From NCBI GenBank assembly GCA_964419545.1, contig CAYQQU010000021.1, positions 1-64,000 on the forward strand: a stretch of DNA of 64,000 nt, written 5' to 3'. The notes beneath the pieces were generated by a model. It was not told the DNA's origin. It ran no database searches and saw only the letters and a list, made by a program, of their open reading frames with translations. The stretch's first letter is position 1; every line of letters starts with the position of its first letter. Made by a program: the position numbers and the translations under genes. This document shows positions 51,908 to 59,083 of this stretch, in pieces. The DNA comes from CAYQQU01 sp964419545 (GTDB lineage Bacteria; Bacteroidota; Bacteroidia; Chitinophagales; Saprospiraceae).

Positions 51908-53020
51908 TCAGTAGGAGCTTATCGTTTCGTCGATGCCTTTCAGGATGATGTTATTGCGTTGCTGCAGCCGTCCGTTGCGATAAAATTCGAGAGAGATGCG
52001 GTCGCCCGGGCGGAAGCGCGCCACTTGTTCTTGTAGTTCCGGCACGCTATTGGTAGGTATGTTGTTGATGGTCATGATGACGTCGCCGGTGCGCAGGCCG
52101 GCGGAGGAGGCGCTGCTGTTGCGATTGACGTCGGTGATAAAAACGCCGGACACCGAAGGGAGGTCCACTTTGGCGGCAATATCTTCGTTGACTTCCGTGA
52201 TGGCCACGCCCAGGATGGCTCGTTTTACCGTGCCGAATTCCCGGATATCGTTAACCACTTTGCGCACCAGGTTGGCGGGGATAGCGAAGGAATACCCTTC
52301 GTAGCCGCCCGATTCGGAAATGATCGCTGTATTGATCCCGATGAGTTCGCCGTGGGTATTTACCAGTGCGCCGCCGCTATTGCCCGGGTTGACCACCGCG
52401 TCGGTCTGGATGAAGGACTCGATGGAATACGGCCCGGAAAGGATATTGATATTGCGTGCTTTCGCGCTGACGATACCTGCGGTGACGGTGGAGTTCAGGT
52501 TGAAGGGGTTGCCGACGGCCAGGACCCATTCTCCGACCTGCACATTGTCGGAGTCGCCGAACCGGATGGGGCGCAGGCCCGAAATATTGGCTTTCAGGAG
52601 CGCCAGGTCGGTCATGCGGTCGATGCCGACCAGCCGCGCTTCCACTTTGCGTTTGTCGGGAAAAGTGATCTCGAAGTTGGCGCCGTCTTCGATGACATGT
52701 TGATTGGTGATGATATAGCCGTCAGTAGAGACGATGACCCCCGAACCGGAGGATAGGCGATATTCCGTGGCGCTATAGGTTACGATGTTGACGACCGCGC
52801 CGGTGACCAGGTTGGAGACGGCTGTGAAATCTACCGGCAATTCAGCCGCCCAGGCGCGCGGGCTGGCATTGACCGGAAGCTCGGAAGGCAGATTGACCAG
52901 TTGGGCCGGGGTATCCGAAGCCGCCGGAGCAGGTTGGGGCGGATAGAGCTGAGTAAAAAGGAAAAAAGCGAGTACGGTGCCGATAACTCCAACCAGGGTA
53001 TGGGAAATGATGTATTTCAT
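51908..53020 (-). CDS. Deg/HtrA-type serine protease with one PDZ domain (DegS-like)
   Basis: A 370-residue protein: a membrane anchor at residues 5-24, a trypsin-like domain with the full triad (H108 in TNQHVI, D138 in RMTDLAL, S215 in NPGNSGGAL), and one PDZ domain (about 275-365, GVFITDVNRNSSASSAGLRT). Single-PDZ, anchored Deg enzymes resemble DegS, which senses misfolded outer-membrane proteins, but a sigma-E pathway is not shown here. It is paralogous to the two-PDZ protease at 10067. Confidence 0.92.
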   Translation of the reverse strand: MKYIISHTLVGVIGTVLAFFLFTQLYPPQPAPAASDTPAQLVNLPSELPVNASPRAWAAELPVDFTAVSNLVTGAVVNIVTYSATEYRLSSGSGVIVSTDGYIITNQHVIEDGANFEITFPDKRKVEARLVGIDRMTDLALLKANISGLRPIRFGDSDNVQVGEWVLAVGNPFNLNSTVTAGIVSAKARNINILSGPYSIESFIQTDAVVNPGNSGGALVNTHGELIGINTAIISESGGYEGYSFAIPANLVRKVVNDIREFGTVKRAILGVAITEVNEDIAAKVDLPSVSGVFITDVNRNSSASSAGLRTGDVIMTINNIPTNSVPELQEQVARFRPGDRISLEFYRNGRLQQRNNIILKGIDETISSY

Positions 53021-53193
53021 GGTCCTACTATTTTTTGGATATATTCCTTTCCGGCCAATTGGGGGGCTGATTGCCGTCCTGTATCCTATAACGCCGTAAA
53101 ACCTCGTTTCAGGTATAAGGACAGTTCCGAAATAGTAACCGTTGCGCTACGTCTAATTTAACCATCCGTTTTAACAAAAGGTTACCAATAGCG

Positions 53194-53224
53194 CAAAAAA
53201 ATGGCCGTCCGGTTCCGGACGGCC
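53194..53224 (-). terminator. Intrinsic terminator, minus strand
   Basis: GGCCGTCCGG (53203-53212) pairs perfectly with CCGGACGGCC (53215-53224). In the minus direction it is followed by a T run (A run at 53195-53201). It probably ends transcripts from the glucosaminidase gene after they cross the repeat. Confidence 0.75.
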
Positions 53225-53300
53225 TCCAGGACAAACATGAGAAAACCACTTACAGGTATAGAGAAGAGGACAATTGCAAACCGTATGATCGGGCTATTTT

Positions 53301-53478
53301 GCCCGGATTATTCATGTATTGATCTATTCCCGCCCGCCATTCTGCCCCGCTCACTCACCGTATCTGGATCTGGGGATACCCGCCTGCAACAGGCCGGCGC
53401 CTCCACGTCCATGTCGCCCGTCTGCGCGAACGCAAGCCTGTCAACCGTCATGATGAAGAACCCATAAATAATCCGGGG
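53301..53478. repeat. Full copy of the ACCCGGATTATT repeat family
   Basis: 178 bp with ends GCCCGGATTATTCATG (53301) and CCCATAAATAATCCGGGG (to 53478). The interior matches the 51686 copy in several blocks, with an insertion of about a dozen bases in the CAGGC region. Confidence 0.85.
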
Positions 53479-53517
53479 TAGGCGGTTTCGGCCCGCCGTT
53501 CTTTTCTCATCCGCCCG

Positions 53518-53541
53518 TTAACCCATGAATAATCCGGGTTA
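53518..53541. repeat. Half copy of the ACCCGGATTATT repeat at a stop codon
   Basis: TTAACCC-ATGAATAATCC-GGGTTAA reads as a mini-hairpin and matches the right end of the full copies. Its last three bases are the stop codon of the glucosaminidase gene on the minus strand. Confidence 0.65.
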
Positions 53542-54348
53542 ATCGAGCAGATAGAGCTGATATTTTTCGATGATCTCTACCAGTTGCCTGGCGTAGCCAT
53601 CGCGGCCGGCGCCGTAATCTGATTTTTGGAGCGCCCGGGCCCATTTTTTGTAACTGTTGCCGGACCGGAACAACTGAGGGTAGTGATCTTGCAGCAGCTG
53701 ACTGTGGGCGCGCCAGTTCTCCCAGGCGCTGTTGAAGGCCTGCCCGCGCAGCGGATGACCGAAATGGTTATTGTCCCGCAAAGCGGCGGGATGCTCCCCG
53801 GCTTTGCTTTCCAGGATGCCCTGCGCCATCTTGATGCTGGCGGGGATGCCGAATTTGGCCATCTCGGTGGCGGCTACCTTGCTGAAGCGCTGGATATACG
53901 ACCGCACCTTCTTGTCGTCGAGCGCACCGGCGGTCACGTGGGGCACATGGTCTTCGGTGAGGTTCACCGTTTGGGCGAGGCTCATCGCATCCGCTTTCGC
54001 CGCCTCTTCTTCATCTCCGGCAATGGAGAGCGGCGAACGCATATTGATGGAAAATTGCACGTCTTTCTTCAGGATAATAAAAACAGCCAGGGCCGCGATC
54101 CCGATTTTGACCCACGGAAGCTGCGTTCGCTCCAGAAAACCGCCGGCCAGCTTGTAAACCTGGTATTTGAACGCCACGTAGAATTTCCTCAAAACCATCA
54201 GCAAACGCCGCATCAGGCCGCTGACCGAAAAACCGCTGAAGGCAGGCGACCAGTGCTCGCGCTGCACCTGCCCGGGGTTTTCAAACAGATCACTTCTCCG
54301 CCGCCGTCGTTCCCGTATTTCATATTCTTTGGATGGATCAGGTCTCAT
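53539..54348 (-). CDS. Membrane-anchored N-acetylglucosaminidase (GH73/FlgJ-like)
   Basis: A 269-residue protein: an Arg-rich cytoplasmic N-terminus (ERRRRRSDLFENP), a membrane helix (about 82-92 core, WVKIGIAALAVFIIL), a linker, and a C-terminal glucosaminidase domain (KVAATEMAKFGIPASIKMAQ, GILESKAGEHPAALRDNNHF, SAWENWRAHSQLL). The helix-glutamate ILESKAG is the usual catalytic region; the typical HFGIK segment is changed to HFGHPL. It should cut peptidoglycan glycan strands. It is divergent from the S24 repressor with 136 bases between. Start at 54348. Confidence 0.85.
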   Translation of the reverse strand: MRPDPSKEYEIRERRRRRSDLFENPGQVQREHWSPAFSGFSVSGLMRRLLMVLRKFYVAFKYQVYKLAGGFLERTQLPWVKIGIAALAVFIILKKDVQFSINMRSPLSIAGDEEEAAKADAMSLAQTVNLTEDHVPHVTAGALDDKKVRSYIQRFSKVAATEMAKFGIPASIKMAQGILESKAGEHPAALRDNNHFGHPLRGQAFNSAWENWRAHSQLLQDHYPQLFRSGNSYKKWARALQKSDYGAGRDGYARQLVEIIEKYQLYLLD

Positions 54349-54378
54349 AGGTTTATTATGTTTGAAAACTTTTGTATC

Positions 54379-54399
54379 TTTAAGCCGAATCGACTTAAA
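54379..54399. promoter_or_regulatory. Candidate operator (inverted repeat)
   Basis: TTTAAG (54379-54384) and CTTAAA (54394-54399) form a 21-base palindromic site with a nine-base centre, in the divergent promoter region of the S24 repressor and the glucosaminidase. Confidence 0.35.
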
Positions 54400-54411
54400 T
54401 ATGGTGCTTGG

Positions 54412-54431
54412 ATTTGTTTTGCACAACAAAT
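54412..54431. promoter_or_regulatory. Candidate operator (inverted repeat)
   Basis: ATTTGTT (54412-54418) and AACAAAT (54425-54431) form a 20-base palindrome 53 bases before the repressor ATG. Confidence 0.4.
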
Positions 54432-54484
54432 ATGCAACAAAAAGTTTTTAAAAGCAAATTTTTCAAAACACTTTATGGTATAAG

Positions 54485-55204
54485 ATGGGAAATTTTTCAG
54501 ATAATATTGTAAATCAACGCTTTAAATCCGTCTTTCAGGAGTTGGAGCGGTTGAACCTGATCAAGGGAAAGTCCGACATCGCCAAGAAGCTGGGCACTTA
54601 CAACCACGTCATCAACAGCATTCTGAAAGGACAGCGCAACATCACGGTCGATCAGCTGAATCGCTTGTTCGATCATTACGGCATCGACGCCAACTTTCTG
54701 TTCGGCAATGCGGACTCTATTTTTCTGGACGGCATACCGGTGAGTGGCGACATTCCCGTTCGTTCTTACGAAGAGAAACAGCAGAGCGGCCGCCAAAACA
54801 TTACGCTGGTGCCCGAACGGGCCATGGCCGGCTACGCCCTCGAACACCAGGATCGCAGTTTCCTGGATTCGCTGCAGAAATTTTCCATCCCCAGTCTGGA
54901 CGGTGAGCTCATCGCTTTTGAGATCAGCGGCGACAGCATGATGCCCACCATCACCAACGGCGATCTCGTCATCTGCCAGCCGCTCGAACGCGGTGATCCT
55001 ATGCGCGACAACCACGTGTACGTCGTCGTGACCGACGTGGTGGTCACCAAACGCATTCAGCAAATCCGGGAAGGCAATAGCGTGGCGCGCCTGCGGCTGA
55101 TCTCGGATAACGACGCCGTCTACAAACCGTATGAGGTGGAACTCGAAGAGATCCGGCAACTGCTGAAGGTGAAATGCCGGATGACCGATTACGCCATCGC
55201 CTGA
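54485..55204 (+). CDS. XRE/S24-family LexA-like repressor
   Basis: A 239-residue regulator. Residues 10-75 are a helix-turn-helix domain (KSDIAKKLGTYNHVINSILK). The C-terminal half is an S24 peptidase fold: the self-cleavage pair A115-G116 in AMAGYALE, nucleophile S151 in GDSMMPT and general-base K189 in VVTKR. Such proteins repress SOS or phage-like genes and cleave themselves after RecA activation. It may bind the palindromes at 54379-54431 and control itself and the divergent glucosaminidase. A broken Nudix gene follows 28 bases downstream. Confidence 0.9.
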   Translation: MGNFSDNIVNQRFKSVFQELERLNLIKGKSDIAKKLGTYNHVINSILKGQRNITVDQLNRLFDHYGIDANFLFGNADSIFLDGIPVSGDIPVRSYEEKQQSGRQNITLVPERAMAGYALEHQDRSFLDSLQKFSIPSLDGELIAFEISGDSMMPTITNGDLVICQPLERGDPMRDNHVYVVVTDVVVTKRIQQIREGNSVARLRLISDNDAVYKPYEVELEEIRQLLKVKCRMTDYAIA

Positions 55205-55232
55205 TGGCCTTCCCGATCTCAAGTATGGCGCC

Positions 55233-55621
55233 ATGCTCATTCGCGTAACCTGCGCCCTCATCCAGCACCGGGGAAAGTGGCTGGCGGCCCAGCGCCGGGC
55301 TGATCAGGACCCTCCCCTGAAATGGGAGTTCCCGGGCGGAAAGCTGGAGGCCGGCGAATCCGAGACGGAAGGCCTGATCCGGAAACCGACGAAGAGCTGG
55401 GCATCCAAATCCTGCCCCGGCGCCGGCTGCTTCCCAGCCTCCACGATAACGGCCGCCGACGCATTGAACTGATCCCCTACGAGTGCGCGTGGGTGGGCGG
55501 CCGGCTGGAGCTGCGCGAGCACCGTCAGATCAAATGGCTGGCGCCTGCCGATCTGCCCGGTTACGATTGGTGCCCGGCCGACTTGCCCATCGTTCAGCAA
55601 CTATTGCTGTTGAACACTTAG
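55233..55621 (+). pseudogene. MutT-like Nudix hydrolase gene with a one-base frameshift
   Basis: A Nudix gene of about 129 codons, interrupted. The first frame gives MLIRVTCALIQHRGKWLAAQ and the start of the Nudix box, GGKLEAGESETEGLIR. At about 55382 the frame must shift: the other frame continues ETDEELGIQILP, completing GX5EX7REUXEEXGU, and runs to TAA at 55621. Adding one G after CGG at 55382 restores the whole protein. MutT enzymes remove oxidised nucleotides such as 8-oxo-dGTP. The shift may be real decay, an assembly error or programmed slippage. It follows the S24 repressor and may share its operon. Confidence 0.85.
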
Positions 55622-55772
55622 TACAAAACAAAAGGGCGGCCTCCTGTTTGGAGAACCGCCCCTAGGGTCTTGCCCAGTATTAATCCCATGAAAACACAAA
55701 AGCGTAAAAATTAGCTTTTCGTCTCGGTGCAGCGCACCGCTTTTGAAGTTGGTCCGGCGGCGGCGCCGGCAT

Positions 55773-56810
55773 TCAGTCGTCCTCGCCGTAGCTCATGCTC
55801 ATATCGCCGGGCTGGGCCAGCGGCGCGTTGATGCCGTCGTCGTAGAAGTAGACTTCGGTGTCGGGGTAAAAGGCGAACCAGGAAAACCAGTAGGTCGTCA
55901 CCGAGGGCAATTCCCGGCCGTCGGCGGTGGTTACGCGGGCGGATTGCGCTTCGGGGTTGAAGTGCACCTGGATGACTTCTCCCATCAACTCGTCGGTGAT
56001 CGTCGTTGTTCCTTCGTAAGTCATCACCGAAAAGGGGTATGCTTTAAAAGCGCCGTAGCGTTCTACGCCGACCACCCGTTCGCGCAGGGGCATGATCTCG
56101 TTGGAGGCGCCTACGGGAAACATCAGGCGTTCCGAAGCGGTGATCGAGTAGTAGGGGTCGATGTCGTAGTTGCGGTCGTAGCCGGTATTCTCCGACAACA
56201 CCTTGGTATTGGGGTGCCGGGCTTTCCAGTCTGCCCAGGTGGTCACCTCCGTCGGGATGGCCTCCAGTTGGCGCCCCGATTCCCGGCCGGCAACGGCCTG
56301 CCCTTTGAGCTGCGACCAGAGCGACTCCGTGGCGCGGTCGTAGAACAAGAGGTTGTTGTTGAAAACCAGTCCGGACACGCCGAAATCCCTTACTTTTCCG
56401 TCAACCTTTCCATTAAAGGCGCGCCCGCTGGCGCAAAGCGGTGAATAAGTGACCACGACCGGTTCGCCGTCGGGGCCGAAGCGGTCGTTCACCACTTCGT
56501 GAAAGTTGAGGATCTTGGCCGGGTAGGCTTTGGCTTCTCCGGCGTGCGCGATGCCGACCACGAGGTCCCGGTCATCGAGAAAGCGCTGGCGGTCGCCCGG
56601 TACGAAACGCGGTTCCTGCAGGGCCGGTATCCCGTCTTTTCCGGGGCCGCCCGCATAGATTAAATCGGCTGGGATGGCCAGGTCGTGCAACTCAAAACCA
56701 TTAGCGCACCAGATGCCGGCTTCGTTCTGTCTAACTTGTCCGTGCAGCCCGGCGCCGGTGAAAGCCAAGGCGATCAGCGCGCTCAGCAGAAAACGAACTA
56801 TAGTGTTCAT
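55773..56810 (-). CDS. DUF3179 exported protein
   Basis: A 345-residue protein with a signal peptide (MNTIVRFLLSALIALAFTGA). It contains a DUF3179 domain: AKAYPAKILNFHEVVND, VTYSPLCASGRAF, FGVSGLVFNNNLLFYDRATE, SLWSQLKGQAVAGRESGRQL and TTWADWKARHPNTKVLS. The family has no established enzymatic role. A conserved cysteine (TYSPLC) could be redox- or metal-related. It is divergent from DinB. Confidence 0.9.
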   Translation of the reverse strand: MNTIVRFLLSALIALAFTGAGLHGQVRQNEAGIWCANGFELHDLAIPADLIYAGGPGKDGIPALQEPRFVPGDRQRFLDDRDLVVGIAHAGEAKAYPAKILNFHEVVNDRFGPDGEPVVVTYSPLCASGRAFNGKVDGKVRDFGVSGLVFNNNLLFYDRATESLWSQLKGQAVAGRESGRQLEAIPTEVTTWADWKARHPNTKVLSENTGYDRNYDIDPYYSITASERLMFPVGASNEIMPLRERVVGVERYGAFKAYPFSVMTYEGTTTITDELMGEVIQVHFNPEAQSARVTTADGRELPSVTTYWFSWFAFYPDTEVYFYDDGINAPLAQPGDMSMSYGEDD

Positions 56811-56930
56811 AGCAATCCAATTTTTTGCGTTAGTTAATTAAGTCCGAAAAAATGTGTTCGTCCCTACTTAAGCATAAAGCGTGCCAAAAACGTCTGCCGG
56901 AAAATCTCCTTATCTTGTCGTCCAAAAAAA

Positions 56931-57440
56931 ATGCGAACCTTTTTGATGATGCCGGTGCTCCTGGCGGCAGCCCATCTCCCGGGCCAGACGGCCTTCCTGG
57001 AAGAAGCGCAACAGAAATGGGAAAATGCCGCGGCCTATACGCTGGAACTGGCCGAGTTGATGCCCGATTCGGCTTATGCGTACCGGCCTGTTCCGGAGGT
57101 TCGGACTTTTGAAGAGCAGTTGCTGCATGCTGCGCGCAATATGAACTGGCTGACGAGCAGTTATCTGGGAGGAGAAAAAACGGATAAGGACCTGGAGCGC
57201 ACCGGCCGGCCCAAGGAGGAAGTCATCGCCATTTTAGAAGAAACGCTAAGCATGGCCGCCGAGGCAATCGCCAAGCTGACTGCGGAGCAGCTGGACGAGC
57301 AGGTGGATTTTTTCGCGGGTCCTATGAGTAAACGCCAGATCTTGCTGTTGCTTAACGACCACCTGACCCATCACCGCGGCCAGGCGATCATTTATCTGCG
57401 AATGGTGGGGGGAACGCCGCCCCGGTACCGGGGCTGGTAA
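56931..57440 (+). CDS. DinB-family putative metal-dependent hydrolase, exported
   Basis: A 169-residue four-helix protein of the DinB/YfiT family. The three conserved histidines are at HAARNMNWL, and NDHLTHHRGQ near the C-terminus, forming the usual metal site. The N-terminus MRTFLMMPVLLAAAHLPGQ looks like a signal peptide, placing it outside the cytoplasm, which is common in Bacteroidota DinB-like proteins. Despite the name, no DNA-damage role is implied. Single gene. Confidence 0.88.
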   Translation: MRTFLMMPVLLAAAHLPGQTAFLEEAQQKWENAAAYTLELAELMPDSAYAYRPVPEVRTFEEQLLHAARNMNWLTSSYLGGEKTDKDLERTGRPKEEVIAILEETLSMAAEAIAKLTAEQLDEQVDFFAGPMSKRQILLLLNDHLTHHRGQAIIYLRMVGGTPPRYRGW

Positions 57441-57750
57441 GGTCAAAGAGGAAAAAAGCGGTTGGGCGGCGCGGGGAAAAATTCGGCGGCCTGCCGAACG
57501 AAGGAAATTCCCTTCGGGGAAAGGCATTATTTTTTCAAAAATTATCGGATTCCGGGAATGGGGGCCAAAAGCATTTTGTTGAACCCTTGACAAGCCGGAC
57601 GAAAATTTACAAATTGTTTATTTCTTTTCTTTGAAAATCAAGAACCTATATTCTATTTTTGCGCTGTTTACGCAAGCTTAGTGTTAAAAGTACAATAACA
57701 GTTAAAGTCAGGGTAACCCCTAATTTTGTCAACTTCCTAACCTTAAGAAG
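57441..57750. other. 310-bp upstream region of the glycogen cluster
   Basis: It holds a well-formed promoter (57630-57661) and a small hairpin (TTCGGC/GCCGAA near 57480). A second TAATTTTG box at 57721 has no good -33 partner. No gene is supported. Confidence 0.65.
57630..57661 (+). promoter_or_regulatory. Bacteroidota-type promoter of the glycogen cluster
   Basis: TTTG (57630-57633), a 20-base spacer and TATTTTTG (57654-57661) match the -33 TTTG / -7 TAnnTTTG architecture. Transcription would start near 57666, about 85 bases before the first ATG. Confidence 0.7.
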
Positions 57751-58410
57751 ATGCTAAAAAAAGAATTCCAGCCCGACCGTCAGGTGTACAAAGTGACCTT
57801 TACCCTGCCGGCGGTTGCCGCTCAGGGAGCGGGCGAAGTACGTCTGCTGGGAGATTTCAACAATTGGAACTGGGAGGGAGGCGCCCTCATGGAATCCGAC
57901 GGACAAGAGTATTCGGCTGTCCTGGAGCTGGCGGCCGGCCGCGATTACCACTATCGATACCTGATCGACGGATCGGTTTGGGAAAACGACTGGGATGCCG
58001 ATTGTTATCTGCCTTCGCCTTTTGACGGTATCTACAATTCCGTGGTGCAACTCACCGAAGCGGCTGCCGCCCCGGCGGAAAAGCCGGCCCCGAAAGCCAA
58101 AAAGCCCGCCGCCAAGGCCAAGCCGGCGAAAAAGGCGGCCGCAGGCAAGAAGGCGGCTAAAGACGATCTGAAGAAGATTGAAGGCATCGGCCCCAAGTTG
58201 GCGCAGGTACTTTCCGAAAACGGAATAGCTACTTTCAAAGCACTGGCTGAGGCCAACCCGGACGATATTCGGACGTTACTCATCAGCATCAGCAGCCGCT
58301 ATAAAATGCACGATCCGACCACCTGGCCCGAGCAGGCTCGACTGGCCGACGCCGGCGAGTGGGATCAGCTGAAAGTACTCCAGGACGAGCTGAAAGGAGG
58401 AAAGCGATAA
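57751..58410 (+). CDS. CBM48-like glycogen-binding protein with C-terminal helix-hairpin-helix domain
   Basis: A 219-residue protein. Residues 12-100 are an isoamylase-early-set/CBM48 domain (VRLLGDFNNWNWEGG, YHYRYLIDGSVWENDW). Residues 104-137 are an Ala/Lys/Pro-rich linker. Residues 138-217 are a helix-hairpin-helix domain (DDLKKIEGIGPKLAQVLSEN) followed by DPTTWPEQARLADAGEWDQL. No catalytic domain, so it is a binding or scaffold protein. The same HhH module ends the branching enzyme downstream. First gene of the cluster after the promoter at 57630. Confidence 0.88.
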   Translation: MLKKEFQPDRQVYKVTFTLPAVAAQGAGEVRLLGDFNNWNWEGGALMESDGQEYSAVLELAAGRDYHYRYLIDGSVWENDWDADCYLPSPFDGIYNSVVQLTEAAAAPAEKPAPKAKKPAAKAKPAKKAAAGKKAAKDDLKKIEGIGPKLAQVLSENGIATFKALAEANPDDIRTLLISISSRYKMHDPTTWPEQARLADAGEWDQLKVLQDELKGGKR

Positions 58411-58594
58411 TCGGGCCCGCTATTGCCTTCCCGCTCCCTTTCAATCAGAGTATTGCACAAAGTAGTGAACCTCACCGCGTGAGCCTGGTCCCGGCTGCGG
58501 TTCGACGACCGATCGGGTGGCGTACTTCTCTTTTGCATCCTTTGCAAAGCCGTCTCTTAATTCCATTTACCATAATCTTATCAATCGGAAAACA

Positions 58595-58906
58595 ATGATC
58601 AAGAAGCAATTTCTCAAAACCAAGCCGGTCTGCAAGGCTACCTTCACCCTGCCGGTGGAAGCAGCGCCCGGAGCAGAATCGGTGGCGATCATCGGCGATT
58701 TCAACAACTGGAACGAAGCCGAAGGCATCCCCATGAAAAAGCAGAAAAACGGCCTTTTCAAAGCCGTTGTCGAACTGGAAACCGGCAAGGAATACCAGTT
58801 CCGTTATCTGATCGACGGCGCTACCTGGGAAAACGACTGGGAAGCTGACGACTACGCGCCGACGCCCTATGGCGTGGACAATTCCGTAGTCAGCGCGCAG
58901 AATTAA
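58595..58906 (+). CDS. Single-domain CBM48-like glycogen-binding protein
   Basis: A 103-residue protein made of one isoamylase-early-set domain (SVAIIGDFNNWNEAEGIPMK, YQFRYLIDGATWENDW), closely similar to the N-domain of the upstream gene but without linker and HhH tail. It probably arose by duplication. It may bind glycogen or regulate the branching enzyme. The start at 58595 is the only ATG matching the domain. Confidence 0.9.
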   Translation: MIKKQFLKTKPVCKATFTLPVEAAPGAESVAIIGDFNNWNEAEGIPMKKQKNGLFKAVVELETGKEYQFRYLIDGATWENDWEADDYAPTPYGVDNSVVSAQN

Positions 58907-59083
58907 TCGGCGCCCTGTCGATCGCGCCGGGGCCGCCGCGCTACGGCCCCGGCGGTAAGCCCTTTCTCATGGCCTGCCGGTAAAAGAGACCGCTTCGACA
59001 ACGCTCGGCGGGGAAACTTTTGTACCTTTACTCTTACCGGATAGAACATTTGATCAACTTAGAACGAACCAACCAACCAGACC

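Larger units (their letters stand above)
53021..53538. other. 518-bp intergenic region with repeats
   Basis: It contains a minus-strand terminator (53194-53224), the full repeat copy at 53301-53478 and the half copy at 53518-53541. No gene is supported. Confidence 0.75.

Noticed and set aside
54485..55621. Prophage suggested by the LexA/S24-like repressor
   Set aside because: No integrase, structural or lysis phage genes nearby; the adjacent genes are a glucosaminidase, a Nudix relic, DUF3179 and DinB, which fit chromosomal context.
56931..57440. DinB read as a DNA-damage polymerase
   Set aside because: This is the DinB/YfiT four-helix metal-binding family with an export signal, unrelated to polymerase IV.
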